Translations under genes and position numbers: made by a program
Part shown: positions 1 through 10,984 of the stretch, one piece after another
Layout: each line of letters begins with the position of its first letter
Numbering within the stretch: the stretch's first letter is position 1
The notes under the pieces: model-generated
Databases searched by the model: none
Told to the model about the DNA's origin: nothing
The model's input: only the letters and a program-made list of their open reading frames with translations
Assembly (NCBI GenBank): GCA_020746105.1
Contig: CM036636.1
Coordinates: 124,001-188,000 of the forward strand
DNA: 64,000 nt
Direction: 5' to 3'
DNA from: Trogon surrucura
Taxonomy: Eukaryota; Chordata; Aves; Trogoniformes; Trogonidae

Positions 1-455
1 AGTATGGGGTGTTTCTGAGTGCCAAATCTCCCTCAGCGGGTGTGCCTGAGACCCAAAGGCTGCCCCCTCTGTTGCTGTTCCTGAGATCCAGAGCTCCCTC
101 TGTGGGTCTTTCTGGGCCCCAGAGCTCCCTGAAGTGCTGTTTCTGAGCCCGAGAGCTCCCTAAATCGCTCCTTGGGAGACACGCAGAGCCCTCCGTGGCT
201 GCTTCTCAGCTGAAAAGCTTCCCAAGTCACTGCTGCTGAATCTCACAGCTCTCCAAGTGGGATTTTGAGCACAAAAGCTCCCTGAGTTAGTGTTTCTGAC
301 CCCAAACCATCCCTACATGAGTGTTGAGGAGGCCCCAACGCTCCATAAATGGGTCTTTCTGATCCCCAAGGCTCCCTAAGTGGCAGCTTCTGAGGCCAGA
401 TGCTCGGTAAATCAGTGATTCTGAGCCCTCAAGCTCCCTGAATCGTGGTTACTTA
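1..455 (-). repeat. 31-bp minisatellite, left (reverse) arm, copy A
   Basis: About 14-15 tandem units of roughly 31 bp are written here in reverse complement relative to the array at 480-2,130. Typical units run from GCTCCCT through TTTCTGAGCCC to the next GCTCCC. Unit lengths vary from about 29 to 33 bp and units are diverged from one another. Because 31 is not a multiple of three, frames rotate through the units and produce meaningless open frames. Confidence 0.85.
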
Positions 456-479
456 AAAAAAGTTGTGAGCAGCGACTTG

Positions 480-2130
480 ATGGAGATTTGGGGCTCTGAA
501 ACACCAATTTAGGCAGCTTTGGATCTCAGAAACACCCACTGGGGGAGCTTTTGGGCCGCCAAAGAAAAATGTGGGGACCTCTTGGGCTGAGAAAAGCCCA
601 CTTAGGAATATTTTGGTGCTTCAGAAAACCTATTAAAGGAGCTTTGTGGCTGAGAAACAGACATTTAGGGAGATTTGTGGCTCAGAAATGGTAGTTTGGG
701 GAGCTTTTGTGCTCAAAAAAAAATGATTTGGGGAGCTTTGGGGTTCAGAAGCAGCAGCTTAGGAAGATTTTCAGCTGAGAAACAGCCATCTAGGATGCTT
801 TTGGGCCTCCAAAACCAATTTAGGGAGCTTTTATACTCCCAAATATCTCATCAGGGAGCTTTGAGGCTCCAAAGCACCAATTTAAGAATATTTTGGCTCT
901 GGAATATCCTTGTAGAGGAATCTGGCATCAGAACTACTCATTTCTGTAGCTCTTGAGCTTAGAAACACTTACTTTGGGTGCTTTGGGGCCTTGGAAGGCC
1001 CTGTTCAAAGAGCTTTTGGAATTGGAAACACCGACTGAGGGAGATTTGGGGGTCCAAACCACTGATTTAGGGAGATTTCAGTCAGGCTGTATAGGGCTCT
1101 GAGCAACCTGACCCAGTGAAAGAGGTTCCTTCTCCACTGCAGGGGGTTAGACTGGATGACCTCTAAAGCGCCCTTTCAACCCCAAATATTCGATGATTCT
1201 ATGCTGTTGGGGTCCAAAGCAGTGATTGAGGGAGCTTTTGGGCTCATAAATATGGATTTAGCTTTGGGGCCTCTGAAAAAACCCCACACATTTAGGGATC
1301 TCTTGGCTGAGAAATATCCACTTCGGGCTATTTTGGCCCTTCCACGCTCCAGTTTAGGGAAGTTTGGGTGCTCAGAAGCACCGATTTAGAGCATTTTTTC
1401 TGCTCCCAAATGAGCTGTTAAGGGAGATTTGAGGCTGAGAGACACCCATTCAGGGAGATTTTGCGATCAACATGGCTGGCTTATAGAGATTTGGGGCTCA
1501 GAAACTTCAGTTTATGGATCTTCTGTGCAGAGAAGCACTCATTTTTGGAGCTTTCAGGCTCAAATACCTGTGTAGGAGACTTTTGCGTTTCCAAAAGAGT
1601 GATTTAGGGAGCTTTGGCCAAAGAAACACCCACCTCGGGAGCTTTTGGTCCTCTGAGACACACATATTAGGGATCTTTTTTGTCTCAAAAGCACTGATTT
1701 GGGGAGATTGTGGGCTCAGAAATACGGATTTAGGGAGCTCTGAGGCGCAGAAACACCAGCTGAGGGAGAGTTTGAGGCTCAGAATCCCGATGGAAGTAGC
1801 TTTAGCTCCCAGGAAGAGCCACTCGGGGAGATTTTGGGCCTCCAAACAGACGATGTGGGGAGCTCTTGGGCTGAGCGACATCCACTGAGCTGCCCTTCGG
1901 CCCTCCCAGGCACCAGCTGAGGGAGGCTGGGGCTGAGAAACACCATTCGGGGAGATCTGGGGATCAGAAACACCGATACAAGGAGTTTGGGGCTCCGCAA
2001 CAGCCCTTAACAGAGTTTTGAGACCTCCTGAATAGCGATTTGGAGATGGTTTAGGCACAGAAACACGCACTCAGGAGCTTCTGGCCTCAGAAACTCACAC
2101 TCAGGGAGCCCTTGGGCTGACAAACACCTA
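480..2130 (+). repeat. 31-bp minisatellite, right (forward) arm, copy A
   Basis: About 50 tandem units of 31 bp (occasionally 32) fill this stretch. Each unit has a T-tract after AGC, then a CTCAGAAACA-like core, then TTTAGGG. For example, the unit beginning with AGCTTTGGAT near 527 is 31 bp, as are the next two. T-tract, A-tract and T-tract recur at about one-third of the unit, close to one helical turn. The array is interrupted by a CR1 3' tail at 1,094-1,204. It is diverged rather than homogenised. Confidence 0.88.
1094..1204 (+). mobile_element. CR1 3' tail inside the 31-bp array, copy A
   Basis: The segment reads through GACTGGATGACCTCTAAAG, then CCCTTTCAACCCC, then GATTCTATG, which is the diagnostic 3' end of an avian CR1 LINE in sense orientation. 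It is severely 5' truncated. The 31-bp units resume on both sides, so the insertion postdates the array and predates the duplication. Confidence 0.85.
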
Positions 2131-2139
2131 CGGGGGGGA

Positions 2140-2910
2140 ACTGCCGGCCCCCAAAGCACCGACCGACCGAGACCGACGGGGCTCCAGCGCCCCCAGCCCA
2201 GTGCTGGCTGGAGCAGACCCAGCAGCAGGGCCCGCCCCCCCGCTCCCACCGGCCTGTGCGGCCATAGGCCGGGAGGGCTGTCAGTCTCCTGCCCCTGAGG
2301 GGATGCGGCCTCTGATTGGCCTCTGGGTGCGGTGCTCGCCCCTCCCTGAGGTTTGACTCCTGATTGGCCAGCGGGGCTGTCCCTCAGCCCTGCCCTGAAG
2401 TGACGCCCTCTCTGATTGGCTGCCTGAGGGACCCCTCCCGCCCCACGAGCGCGCGCGGCCGCCCTGTGGTGACGGGATGGGCGGGGCCTGGGCCTGGGCC
2501 TGGGAGCGGGTCCCCGGGGCTGAGGAGGCTTTGGTGTGGAAATGAGCCTGGCGGTGGAGCGTTTGGAAGCTCTTGGCTCCCCCTGAGCTGGCGCTGGTGC
2601 CCGGGAACTCCGGGCAGCTCCCGCCTGAGCTCAGCAGGACCAGCTCTGGGCAGGGCTGTGACTTCTCAGCTCAGTCTGCTTCCTCACGGTGGTTGTATTA
2701 CAGCCGTTCCAGTTGGCTCAGGGAGATGGGTCAGTGCGGAGGGGCCGGCCCAGCCCCAACCCGGGGCAGTGCGGGGCTGGTGCAGGTCACCCCCTGACCC
2801 CCCCGTCTGCTCTTGCCTTGGCTGAACGTCAGGAGGCTCCAGCAAGCCCCGCTCTGCGGCACATGGAGGTTCCCCTGAGGAGCAGCCCAGCCCGTCAGAG
2901 CCTGGAGACC
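2140..2910 (+). promoter_or_regulatory. CpG island with three ATTGG boxes, copy A
   Basis: GC- and CpG-rich sequence begins where the minisatellite ends. It contains three GATTGG motifs (inverted CCAAT, NF-Y type) at 2,314, 2,362 and 2,414, spaced about 50 bp, followed by a GGGCGGGG GC box near 2,479. Evenly spaced CCAAT boxes plus a GC box are typical of a TATA-less promoter. A plus-strand exon ending in a good splice donor follows at 2,971. Whether it is active cannot be seen from sequence. Confidence 0.6.
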
Positions 2911-2916
2911 TCGATA

Positions 2917-2971
2917 ATGGAGACCGGAGCTCTGTGGCTGCCGAGGGACGGGCGCCAGAGAAACCTCCCAG
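2917..2971 (+). CDS. Possible coding start of an unrecognised first exon, copy A
   Basis: An ATG 0.5 kb downstream of the ATTGG boxes opens 18 codons plus one base (beginning METGALWLPRDG). It ends at 2,971 with a consensus donor, CAG followed by GTGAGA. The identical 55-nt structure is intact at 13,384-13,438. I do not recognise the peptide, and no matching downstream exon was found. It may equally be an untranslated first exon of a noncoding RNA, or chance. Confidence 0.25.
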
Positions 2972-3654
2972 GTGAGACCTTGCAGTGGGTCCAGCAGGAG
3001 TTGTTTGTCTTGTCCCAAAGTGGCTCTCAGGGACTCAGTCACACACACCACTCTCCCTCTCACACTCACGCACGCACGCACACATTCACACACAACTTCG
3101 TTTCTGCTTTTGCTCCTGCTTCTACTTTAACAATAAAAGGCCTTGCTTTCAACTCAGACCGGAGGCTGCCGTCTCCTTCATCGCCGCAGAGACCCTCGCT
3201 TTGAACATCCAGCCCAGTACTGGGAGTCGGAGTGCTAACTCATATTATTTCCTAGAAATTACTTGCATAGTGACTACACTTTGGGGCACGCGCTGTTAAA
3301 TGTGTCAGTGGTGTTCTGGGGTAATCTCGTTGTTTTCAAGACCCTCTGCTGGTCATATTCTTGGTGTCCTCTAGTTGAACCCTCCCTCGAGGCGTGCACA
3401 TTGTGGATCATCACAGATGGCTCAGCTCCTCTTCCCTGTTTCCAGGCCCCAAACTGGTTCTAGAAAGTCTTAGTTGCAAAGCTCAATGAGGCCTTATGGT
3501 TTCTTATCTATTTGTGCCTACTACTAACAAAACTCAGGTTTTCTCACCATAGAGTGTTTTCAAAGTTGTTATTTTGCACTACAGAGCTACAGTGGAGCCT
3601 TCGTTCAGGGCTCAAGCAAGCAAAAATCAAACACTTCAGAGATCTGGGAGTTTT

Positions 3655-3735
3655 CACAGAATCCAGAATGACAGAATGTGAGGGATGGAAGGGACCGTGA
3701 AAGATCATCTAGTCCAACTCCCTCAAGTCTTGGTT
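3655..3735 (-). mobile_element. CR1 3' tail (antisense), copy A
   Basis: The plus strand reads CACAGAATCCAGAATGACAG, then GGATGGAAGGGACC, then GATCATCTAGTCCAAC. This is the reverse complement of an avian CR1 3' end. Only the last ~80 bp are recognisable. Confidence 0.8.
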
Positions 3736-4945
3736 CAAAGCATCACTATGTGGCCCAGAAGTCGGTGAATTTGTGGCTTTTCTGCTTTCCTCGCCCCAGA
3801 CAATTGTGCCACTGCTCTGTCTTTATTGCTCAGCCATTATGCTAAAAGGGTCAACCCAGACTCGCGCCCTGGCAGGAGGGCCAGGGCAGTGGTCTGAGGG
3901 GGCCAGGGGATGATTTCAGCTCCTCCGGGGGCTGAAGGGTGCTGGGCTAGTCCGGCTCTCAGAGGTGCTGGGGCAGGTGATCTGGCTGTCTGGGCACGAG
4001 GGCAGTTGCTGGGGTCAGGCCGGGGCTCCTGAGGCTGCCTGAGTGTGCCTGCGGAGAGCGGAGCTGCTGAGGTCCCCCCACGGCTGTGGTGGCAGGCGGG
4101 TGCAGGAGCGCCGGGCAGCACCAGGCGCCCCGTTGGATGCAGGCACCCGGCTGCGTGTGGGAGCTGTTGTCCCGGAGAGCTCCGTGCAAGAAACAAGGAG
4201 CCCTCAGCCCTCGTCTGAGGCTCTGCTCACCAGCCCAGGGCTCGTCTTCTCTCGGCTGCTGACCATCCTGAGCTGCTGCTCTGCACGTGCTGGGAAGGAG
4301 ACCTGACCCTGGCAGAGCGAGGGGACGCAAGGCTGGGCCTAGGCACTGCAGGGGCACTGCCGGAAACCTCCTGTTCTCCTTTCCCAGCGTACTGGCAGAG
4401 ACCAGCACTCAGCTCCCCTGCCCATCCCTCACCACGCGATGGCGACAGCCTCAGCTCCTCTGTGGCTGGAGCTGTGAAGATTCCTCTCCTCACACACTGG
4501 GGGTCTGAGTTGCTGGCACACCTGGGCCAAGGGGAACATCTGGGACTTGCGGCATCACCTCACAGGGTGATTTCTGAGGCAGCCTCGCTGCTAGGGAGAG
4601 GTCACGACTGTGGTTTCTTGCTTTCTGTGGCAATGTCAGCCCTGGTTTGTTTTTCTCCCTTGGCTTCCTCTCCCTACATTTGTCGCTGGATGTGCTCTTG
4701 TCATGTCAGGGTCACTTTGAACTAACACTTGCCACAGTAAGAAAAGGTTTCAGAAAAGAATGCCAATGACTGGAGAGGCCAGCTCAAAACATCCTACAGC
4801 AGAAATCTCACTAGAGTTTGGCCAGGAACTAACTCAGCATTCCAGAATACCCCACCTCTAAATGTTTTGTGGCTAATAACAGCCATCTAACAGCAGCAGG
4901 GTTTGGCAACATCCCCTTCCCCCCTTTGCTGCCCCAAACAACTCT

Positions 4946-5089
4946 TTATTTTCTTCTCCTCAGGCACACGTAGAGCACGCAGAACAACACCGACCCAAGG
5001 AACGCGGAGCCCAAGACTGCCACGATGCTTTCGATATAGGCGTTCTTCAAACTTCCAGGAGCGCTCTCGTTTCCTCCCGCCACCCACAT
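4946..5089 (-). pseudogene. Copy A counterpart of the transmembrane exon, frameshifted
   Basis: The sequence is nearly identical to 15,400-15,542 but has one extra C in the run near 5,074. The hydrophobic reading frame is therefore lost before the stop. Either this copy is broken or one of the two copies carries a consensus error. The AATAAA overlapping the stop position is kept (4,945-4,950). Confidence 0.3.
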
Positions 5090-5398
5090 CTGGAGGAAGA
5101 ATGCTGCGCGTCAGTGTGTCCTGCACACTACTGGTCCTCTCACAGGAGGCCTGACTGTGCCAGGAAATATTCTTTCTCTCTTTGTGAGCATCTCTGGAGG
5201 AGCGAACACCCTGGGCTGCAACGTTTCCTTGCTTTCTTGGGCAAACGCTGCCGAAAGCAATGCACTCTGGAGCCGCTCCTTCTCCTCCCAGCTTTGCTTA
5301 CCGCTGGGTGGCCTGTAATCCAGTTTTTCCAGTGTTGTAGGTTTGCTCCTCCTTCCTGGGGATCCTTCCGATTTGTGCACTATTTCTTTTGCACTCAC

Positions 5399-5460
5399 CA
5401 GCCAACGGTTTGGTTCGTGCTGCTGGGGCTCTCTGTGACCCTTCGGGACAAGTTGTCCCA
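5399..5460 (-). CDS. Candidate stalk exon upstream of the membrane exon, copy A
   Basis: On the minus strand a 62-nt block is bounded by an acceptor (TCTGTGCAG) and a strong donor (CTG followed by GTGAGT). Read in the phase that joins the exon at 15,542 or 5,089, it encodes GTTCPEGSQRAPAARTKPLA with no stop. The copy B version (15,859-15,921) is 63 nt with two compensating-looking indels. Support is only splice-site quality and phase. Confidence 0.2.
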
Positions 5461-8400
5461 CTGCACAGAACTCTGAGGCCAGATGGAGAGCATGTGGGGG
5501 AGCCCAGCTCTGTGACCATTGCCCCGTGCAAGGGAGACAGACAAAACCCCTCCCTGCCTCATGGGAGCACCGCTCCCAGCTCTGCCTCCTCAGCCCAGCA
5601 CCCACACCCCAAGGGGACAGAGTCAGGCCTCTAGGGAGGCACCTGAACCTCGCTCTCCAGCTTGGCCTTTTCTCCAGCGTGGGCACTGCTTGCGTGCCCC
5701 CCCTTTTCCAGCATGTGTCTCCCATGTATGGCCCCTGGAGAGACTGCTCAGCACTTGACTCTGTTGAAGAAAATCCATAGGTTACCAGGGCAGGGGCTTC
5801 CCGGACAGCCGAGGGACAGCAATTCCCTGCATGCTGTTGATTGAGTTGCCTCAGGCTTTGCTCAGAGGCTGGCATCTGCCTGACCACCTCCTTTCTGAAG
5901 CGCCTTGTTCTCCAGAGTCTCCACCGTCCACCCCTTTAGGAAGCAAGCGAGCCACTTGAATTTCAAAATCCTCAACAGGACACAGGACATTCATACCACC
6001 CCCCAAAACGAGCCAAAAACCACAACCAAGTGATCTAAAACACAACCAAGTGATCTAAAACACAACCAGAAACAGGCAGCTGAGCTGACCCAAGACTGAA
6101 TTCACCGCCCTTCATTTGAGCTGCCTTCAAGTTGAGGTGTGCGGCCTCCAGCAGCGTGTCCAGCTGTCACCTAGCCCTGACCCCAAGGTGTCACCAAAAG
6201 TCCTCAAACGTGGAGGAGAACTGTAGGGCTGGACCAGGCTGTGAAACTGGGGCTGCTCCGACCCTGTCCAGGACATGCCTGCAGCCTGGGCACAGCCGGG
6301 CCGCTCTCAGCGACCCCAAGCGGCCCACGCAGCCTCTCCGCTACCCAGCGGCACTGTCCCCAGGTGCTGGCCCTCTCGCAGCTCTCAGGCATCAGCTCCT
6401 CAGTAGGTCCCTCGTGCACGCAAGGGGTGAGCGCCCCCAGTTCCTGCCAGCTGGATACCGACTGCCCAGGACAGCTCTGACCAGGACTGCTGAATGGGCA
6501 GCCACTGTCCCTGGACTCAGCTTGAACCACAGCCAGCAGCAGAGGCTCTGGACCATCTCTGCAGCTCGACAGTGCTGCAAGGCTCAAATTGCCACCACAG
6601 GGAGCCATGGATCGGTCCTTACTGCCATGTGGGCTGTGGCTTTTCCATACAGGCACCTAAAACCTCCGCTTCCAGGGCTTCTGGTTAAGAATGAGGTGTA
6701 CCCACCTTCTCCGGCATTCTCCAGATCTTCAGGATTTTCTCTAGGATTTCTGAGAGATGCCGAAAAGATTTGCTGCTTCCAACTCTATACTTTGGTCTTT
6801 GAGACCTTTGACGGAAAGCATAAAGTTAGATTTTGCCAAAGAAAACGGTGGAAAACAGGTGCGGGTCTGTGAACTCAGTCCAGAGATGGAGTACTTCACG
6901 CCTGGGACGCCAGGGAGCTCTGAGGCAGGATCCAGCTGAGAAGCTGCAAAAGCTCTGCCTGGCTCCACACCTGCAACCAAACACCCATGAGAAGTTTCCA
7001 TTCTGCACTGCCATGATGCACGCTGTCATCAGTGAATGACAGAACATAGGAGGGGATCAAGGAACAACGTGGCACACGCGGTGGCAGGTCTCTGTTCTCA
7101 CAACCACGAGAGAGGCCTCCCTCGCATTTGGGCTTTGAGCTGGCAGCGCTCAAAGGAACTGAAAAGCCAGGACGTACCCACGCCATCTCCTGATCATCAG
7201 CCCAAGCACCCAGGTGGGAAGCTGAATATCCATCACCTTCAGGTACGTCTGTAAAGAAACAGAAGAGAGAAGCTCCAGGAAATAGTTCAACAGACTTCTG
7301 CAGATCTGAAAGGCAGTGAATGCAGCTTGAGCGCAGGATTGCTCCACGGCACTCATCTCTCCCCTCTGCTCAGGAGCGCTGTGCCCGCAATCACGGGGTG
7401 CCCGCACCGTGCCGGGGAGCAACCACACGGAAGCTGTTGGGAGAGAAAGGGCTCCCTGGAGCTCACACCAGCTCCAAGGTCAACCCCAGGGGAAGCAGTG
7501 CAAGTGTCTGGAGGCTGCTGGCAAAGACAGTTTTGAAAGGCAGAGCTTTGCCACAGGGCAGGTCACTGAGCTGGACCGATTCGCTCTCTGCTCTTCTGCT
7601 TGGCCGAGCACTGGCCAAGAAAACGGGAAGTTCAGTTTCCTGCGAGCAGCTATTAAACCCTAAATGCTCTCTCCTTCAAGTGACGTACCTGCGGAATTGC
7701 CCTGAGCTCCGGGAGAAGATCCAGCTAGAGTAGCTGGGGGGCCGTCAGCTGGAGGCACAGCTGTAACCACGCACATTCCCATCAGATGTTGGAATCTCCT
7801 TTTTTTCTCAGTGATCTACAGGGACTGAGCTGGGGCAGGCAATGCTGTGGCACCAGTGCGGGTGGCGATTTCCAAAGCTGCAGAGGGCCCTGGGTGACAG
7901 GCGGCTGGCAGCTGGCAGCTCTCGAAAGCTGTTTGTGGGCCCCGTGCGAAGATCGCATGGGCCAGCGTACGGCTCCTCAGGGGTTTCTTACTTTGCATGA
8001 AACAAGCCATGAGAAAGCACAGCCGAGAAAATAAGGATCCCTCACGTGGAAGAGCCTGCTGGCCAGGGAGAAGCTGCCCCAGAGCTGCTGCGAGAAGCAG
8101 GCTCTTGCCTGGCCCCTGCGGTGCCTCTCTGGCCCTGCCCCTCGGGCTGGGGGAACACTGCTGTGGGGCAGGGTGACACAGGGCCAGCTCTAGGGACTGG
8201 GTTCTCCCCCCAACTGCATGTCCTGGGCCCCACCGCTCCCCTGGAAAGTGCCCTTGCAGCAGCTGCAGCCTTCTGCCCACAGGGTACCCACCTCCCCCTG
8301 CCCATGGAGATGGCCACGGCTCACCCAGCCCAGCCAGCCCAGCCCAGCCAGCCCAGCCAGCACGCTGCTCTCCTGACCCTGCCCCACAGCAAACCCCAGC

Positions 8401-8689
8401 CCTGCCGTCAGCCCGAGGTCCCGAACCACACTGCCACGGCTGGGGGCTGGCCCTTGCCTGCTCACCTACCTAATCCTGGCACTCGCCATGGAGCAGCCTC
8501 AACACCCTGGGATTGCAGGGCCACCAGGAGGAGGAGGAGATGCACGTGGGGACCACAGTACTCCGCGCCAGCACCATGGTTGCCACTGCTGCTGCTACCA
8601 CCCCTGCTGCCCCTGGCACTGCTGGAGCAAAGCCCCAGCCCAGCACCTGGGGCTCTGTGACCTCACTGCCCCAAGGCCCAATGGCAGTT

Positions 8690-9317
8690 TGACAGACCGC
8701 CCAGTCAGGAAGATGAGTCTGATGCGGTGGGCTTCTGTGAGCAGTTGGGAGAGGTTTCACAATTGCCACCTCCGTTCTTATGGGGGACTTTGACTTCCCA
8801 GGTGGGTGCAGGGAATACAGTAGAGCAGGGAGGGAACGGAACTCCCTGACACAGCTCATGTCGGAGCCATCTAAAGAGGGCGTCCTCCTGGACTGCTGCT
8901 TGTTCACAGTGAAGGACTTGTAGGAGATGTAACGGCTGGAGGCCGCCTTGGGCACAGTGGTCACGAGTAATAGAGTTTTTATTTCCAGAGAAGTAAGGAG
9001 GGTTATCAGAACTGCCACCTTGGACCTCCACAGGGTAGACTTTGCGGCATGCTGAGGAGGCTGCTGTCGGCAGGGTCCTTGTGGGCTGTCCTGCAGGGAC
9101 AAAAGGGCGTCCAGTGGATGGCCACGCGACTCTTCACGGAAGGCAAGTCCTTACAGGTTGCAGGGAACAGGCCAAGCCCACCTCCTGAAAAACGATCTGG
9201 AGAAGCCTCTCTGAACGAGAGAGCTTCGGCTGGAACTCGGGAACAAGACAGGAAGTGGACAGGGCCAGGGGTCCCGTGGGAGGACAGGGAGGGCCCGAGG
9301 GAGGAGGAGGCGGTTCT
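8690..9317 (+). mobile_element. CR1 ORF2 endonuclease-to-linker fragment, copy A
   Basis: The plus strand encodes, with frameshifts, CR1 ORF2 motifs: GDFDFPGGCREYS, then a LTQLMSEPSKEGVLLD-like block, then VGDVTAGGRLGHSDHE. This is the end of the APE-type endonuclease and the start of the linker before reverse transcriptase. The element is truncated at both ends and inactive. Its right end abuts an oppositely oriented CR1 at about 9,318. Confidence 0.85.
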
Positions 9318-10513
9318 GGGAGCGAGCCCTGGGGGACACCACCTCGTGACCGCTGCAGCTTGGATTTAACTCACATATATCATCACACTCGTTGGGGGCC
9401 ACGGCCATCAACCAGTTCCTGATCCAGGGCAAGAAGTATGCCCAGACCAGAGCCATAGGGCAGGCGCAGGCTTTTCTAGGAGAATGCAGTGGAGGCGAAA
9501 CTTGTGCTAAATGCCTTGCTAAAGCCAAGGTAGACAACATCCACAAGCTTCATCCCTCCTCCAGTAAGCAGGTCACCCTGTCCTAGAAGGAGATCAGATT
9601 AGTCAAACAGGACCTCCTTCATGAACCCGTGCTGACTGGGCCTGATCACCTGCTTGTCCTGCATCTGTCCTCGTAATACAGCTCAGGATGATCTGCTCCA
9701 TCAGCTTTCCCAGGACCAAAGTTAAACTGACAGGCCTGGAATTCCCTGGATCGTCCTTCCGTCCCTTTCTTATATATGGGGGGTAACATCAGCTGACTTC
9801 CAATCTGATGGGACCTCTCCAGTCAGCCAGGACTGCTGATAAATGATGGGAGAGTGGCTTGGTGAGCACTGCTGCCAGCTCCTTCAGCAATCCTGGGTGC
9901 AGTCCCATCTGGCCCCATAACTTGTGCACATCTAAATGTTGCAGCAGGTCAGTGACCATCTGCTGCTGCATTAGGAGAGGTCTTCCTGCTCCCAGTCCCA
10001 GTCTCCTAGCTTAGGGAGTTGGATTCCCTCCATGTAACTGTCGCCTGTTGATAAGACTGAGGCAAAGAAGTCATTAAGCACTTCAGCCTTTTCCTCGTCT
10101 GATGTCACTAGTTGTGCGGCCACATCTAACAGGGGATGGAGGCTCTCCTTGACCTTTCTTTTGTTGTTAATACATTTATAGAAACTTTTCTTATTATCCT
10201 GAACCATAGAGGCCAAATGAACTTCAAGCTGGGCTTTGGAGCTTCTAATTTCTTTCCTGCATAGCCTCACAGCGTTTTTGCAGTCATCGTGAGTTGCCTG
10301 CCCTTTTTTCCAAAGGCCATAAATCCTTTTTTTCTCCCTGAATGCCAGCCAAAGCTCCCTGTTAAGCCAGGTGGGTCATCTATGCCTCCAGCTGGATTTA
10401 CGGCTAACAGGGTGACCTGTTCCTGCACCTTCAGGACCTCTTTCTTAAAGAGCCTCCAGTCTTCCTGGGTTCCCAAACCCCTCAGTACCGATTCCCAAGG
10501 AACTCTGGCAGCC
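9318..10513 (-). mobile_element. CR1 ORF2 fragment between the two copies
   Basis: The minus strand carries CR1 ORF2 from the linker (KAQLEVHLASMVQDNKKSFY, then YKCINNKRKVKESLHPLL) into reverse transcriptase (LLQHLDVHK, LLKELAAVLTKPLSHHL, then frameshifted sequence to a GVPQGS motif near 9,320). It lacks the 3' end and has multiple frameshifts, so it is a dead copy. It separates copy A from copy B and has no counterpart of identical sequence right of copy B. Confidence 0.88.
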
Positions 10514-10965
10514 AGTATGGGTGTTTCTGAGTGCCAAATCTCCCTCAGCGGGTGTGCCTGAGACCCAAAGGCTGCCCCCTCTGTTGCTGTTCCTGAGATC
10601 CAGAGCTCCCTCTGTGGGTCTTTCTGGGCCCCAGAGCTCCCTGAAGTGCTGTTTCTGAGCCCGAGAGCTCCCTAAATCGCTCCTTGGGAGACACGCAGAG
10701 CCCTCCGTGGCTGCTTCTCAGCTGAAAAGCTTCCCAAGTCGCTGCTGCTGAATCTCACAGCTCTCCAAGTGGGATTTTGAGCACAAAAGCTCCCTGAGTT
10801 AGTGTTTCTGACCCCAAACCATCCCTACATGAGTGTTGAGGAGGCCCCAACGCTCCATAAATGGGTCTTTCTGATCCCCAAGGCTCCCTAAGTGGCAGCT
10901 TCTGAGGCCAGATGCTCGGTAAATCAGTGATTCTGAGCCCTCAAGCTCCCTGAATTGTGGTTACT
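10514..10965 (-). repeat. 31-bp minisatellite, left arm, copy B
   Basis: This is the copy B equivalent of the reverse arm at 1-455, nearly identical to it. Confidence 0.85.
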
Positions 10966-10984
10966 TAAAAAAAGTTGTGAGCAG

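Larger units (their letters stand above)
3250..8680. other. Unrecognised GC-rich interior of copy A
   Basis: Apart from the CR1 tail at 3,655, I recognise no protein family, RNA gene or repeat here. Visible small structures are a CA/CG-rich simple tract just before it (3,040-3,095), two and a half copies of a 20-bp repeat (CACAACCAAGTGATCTAAAA) at about 6,018-6,070, and a CAGCC-type tract near 8,325-8,365. Several plausible splice sites exist on the minus strand, and candidate 3' exons of a membrane protein are listed separately. Frames differ from copy B because of indels, so coding potential cannot be judged. Confidence 0.5.
1..9317. repeat. Duplicated ~9.3-kb unit, copy A
   Basis: This segment reappears in the same order and orientation at 10,514-19,768. 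Base 1 of the window aligns with base 10,514, so the true left edge of copy A may lie at or beyond the window start. In order it holds an inverted 31-bp minisatellite, a CpG island, a possible short first exon, a small antisense CR1 tail, about 5 kb of unrecognised GC-rich sequence and a sense CR1 fragment. Most differences from copy B are one-base indels in short homopolymers, with few substitutions. It could be a recent segmental duplication, part of a longer macrosatellite, or a false duplication in the assembly. Confidence 0.93.

Noticed and set aside
1507..2070. Open frames of 124 and 187 codons on opposite strands
   Set aside because: They lie wholly in the 31-bp minisatellite, whose period rotates through all frames. 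There is no domain, and the copy B equivalents are broken.
5111..5887. 258-codon minus-strand frame in copy A
   Set aside because: The frame is not conserved in copy B because of indels, and no domain is recognised. Only the short spliced candidates nearby were kept, at low confidence.
8046..9102. Long frames of about 200 codons on both strands in copy A
   Set aside because: They are GC-rich shadow frames. The right part is CR1 ORF2 read in the wrong frame or strand, and frames are not kept in copy B.
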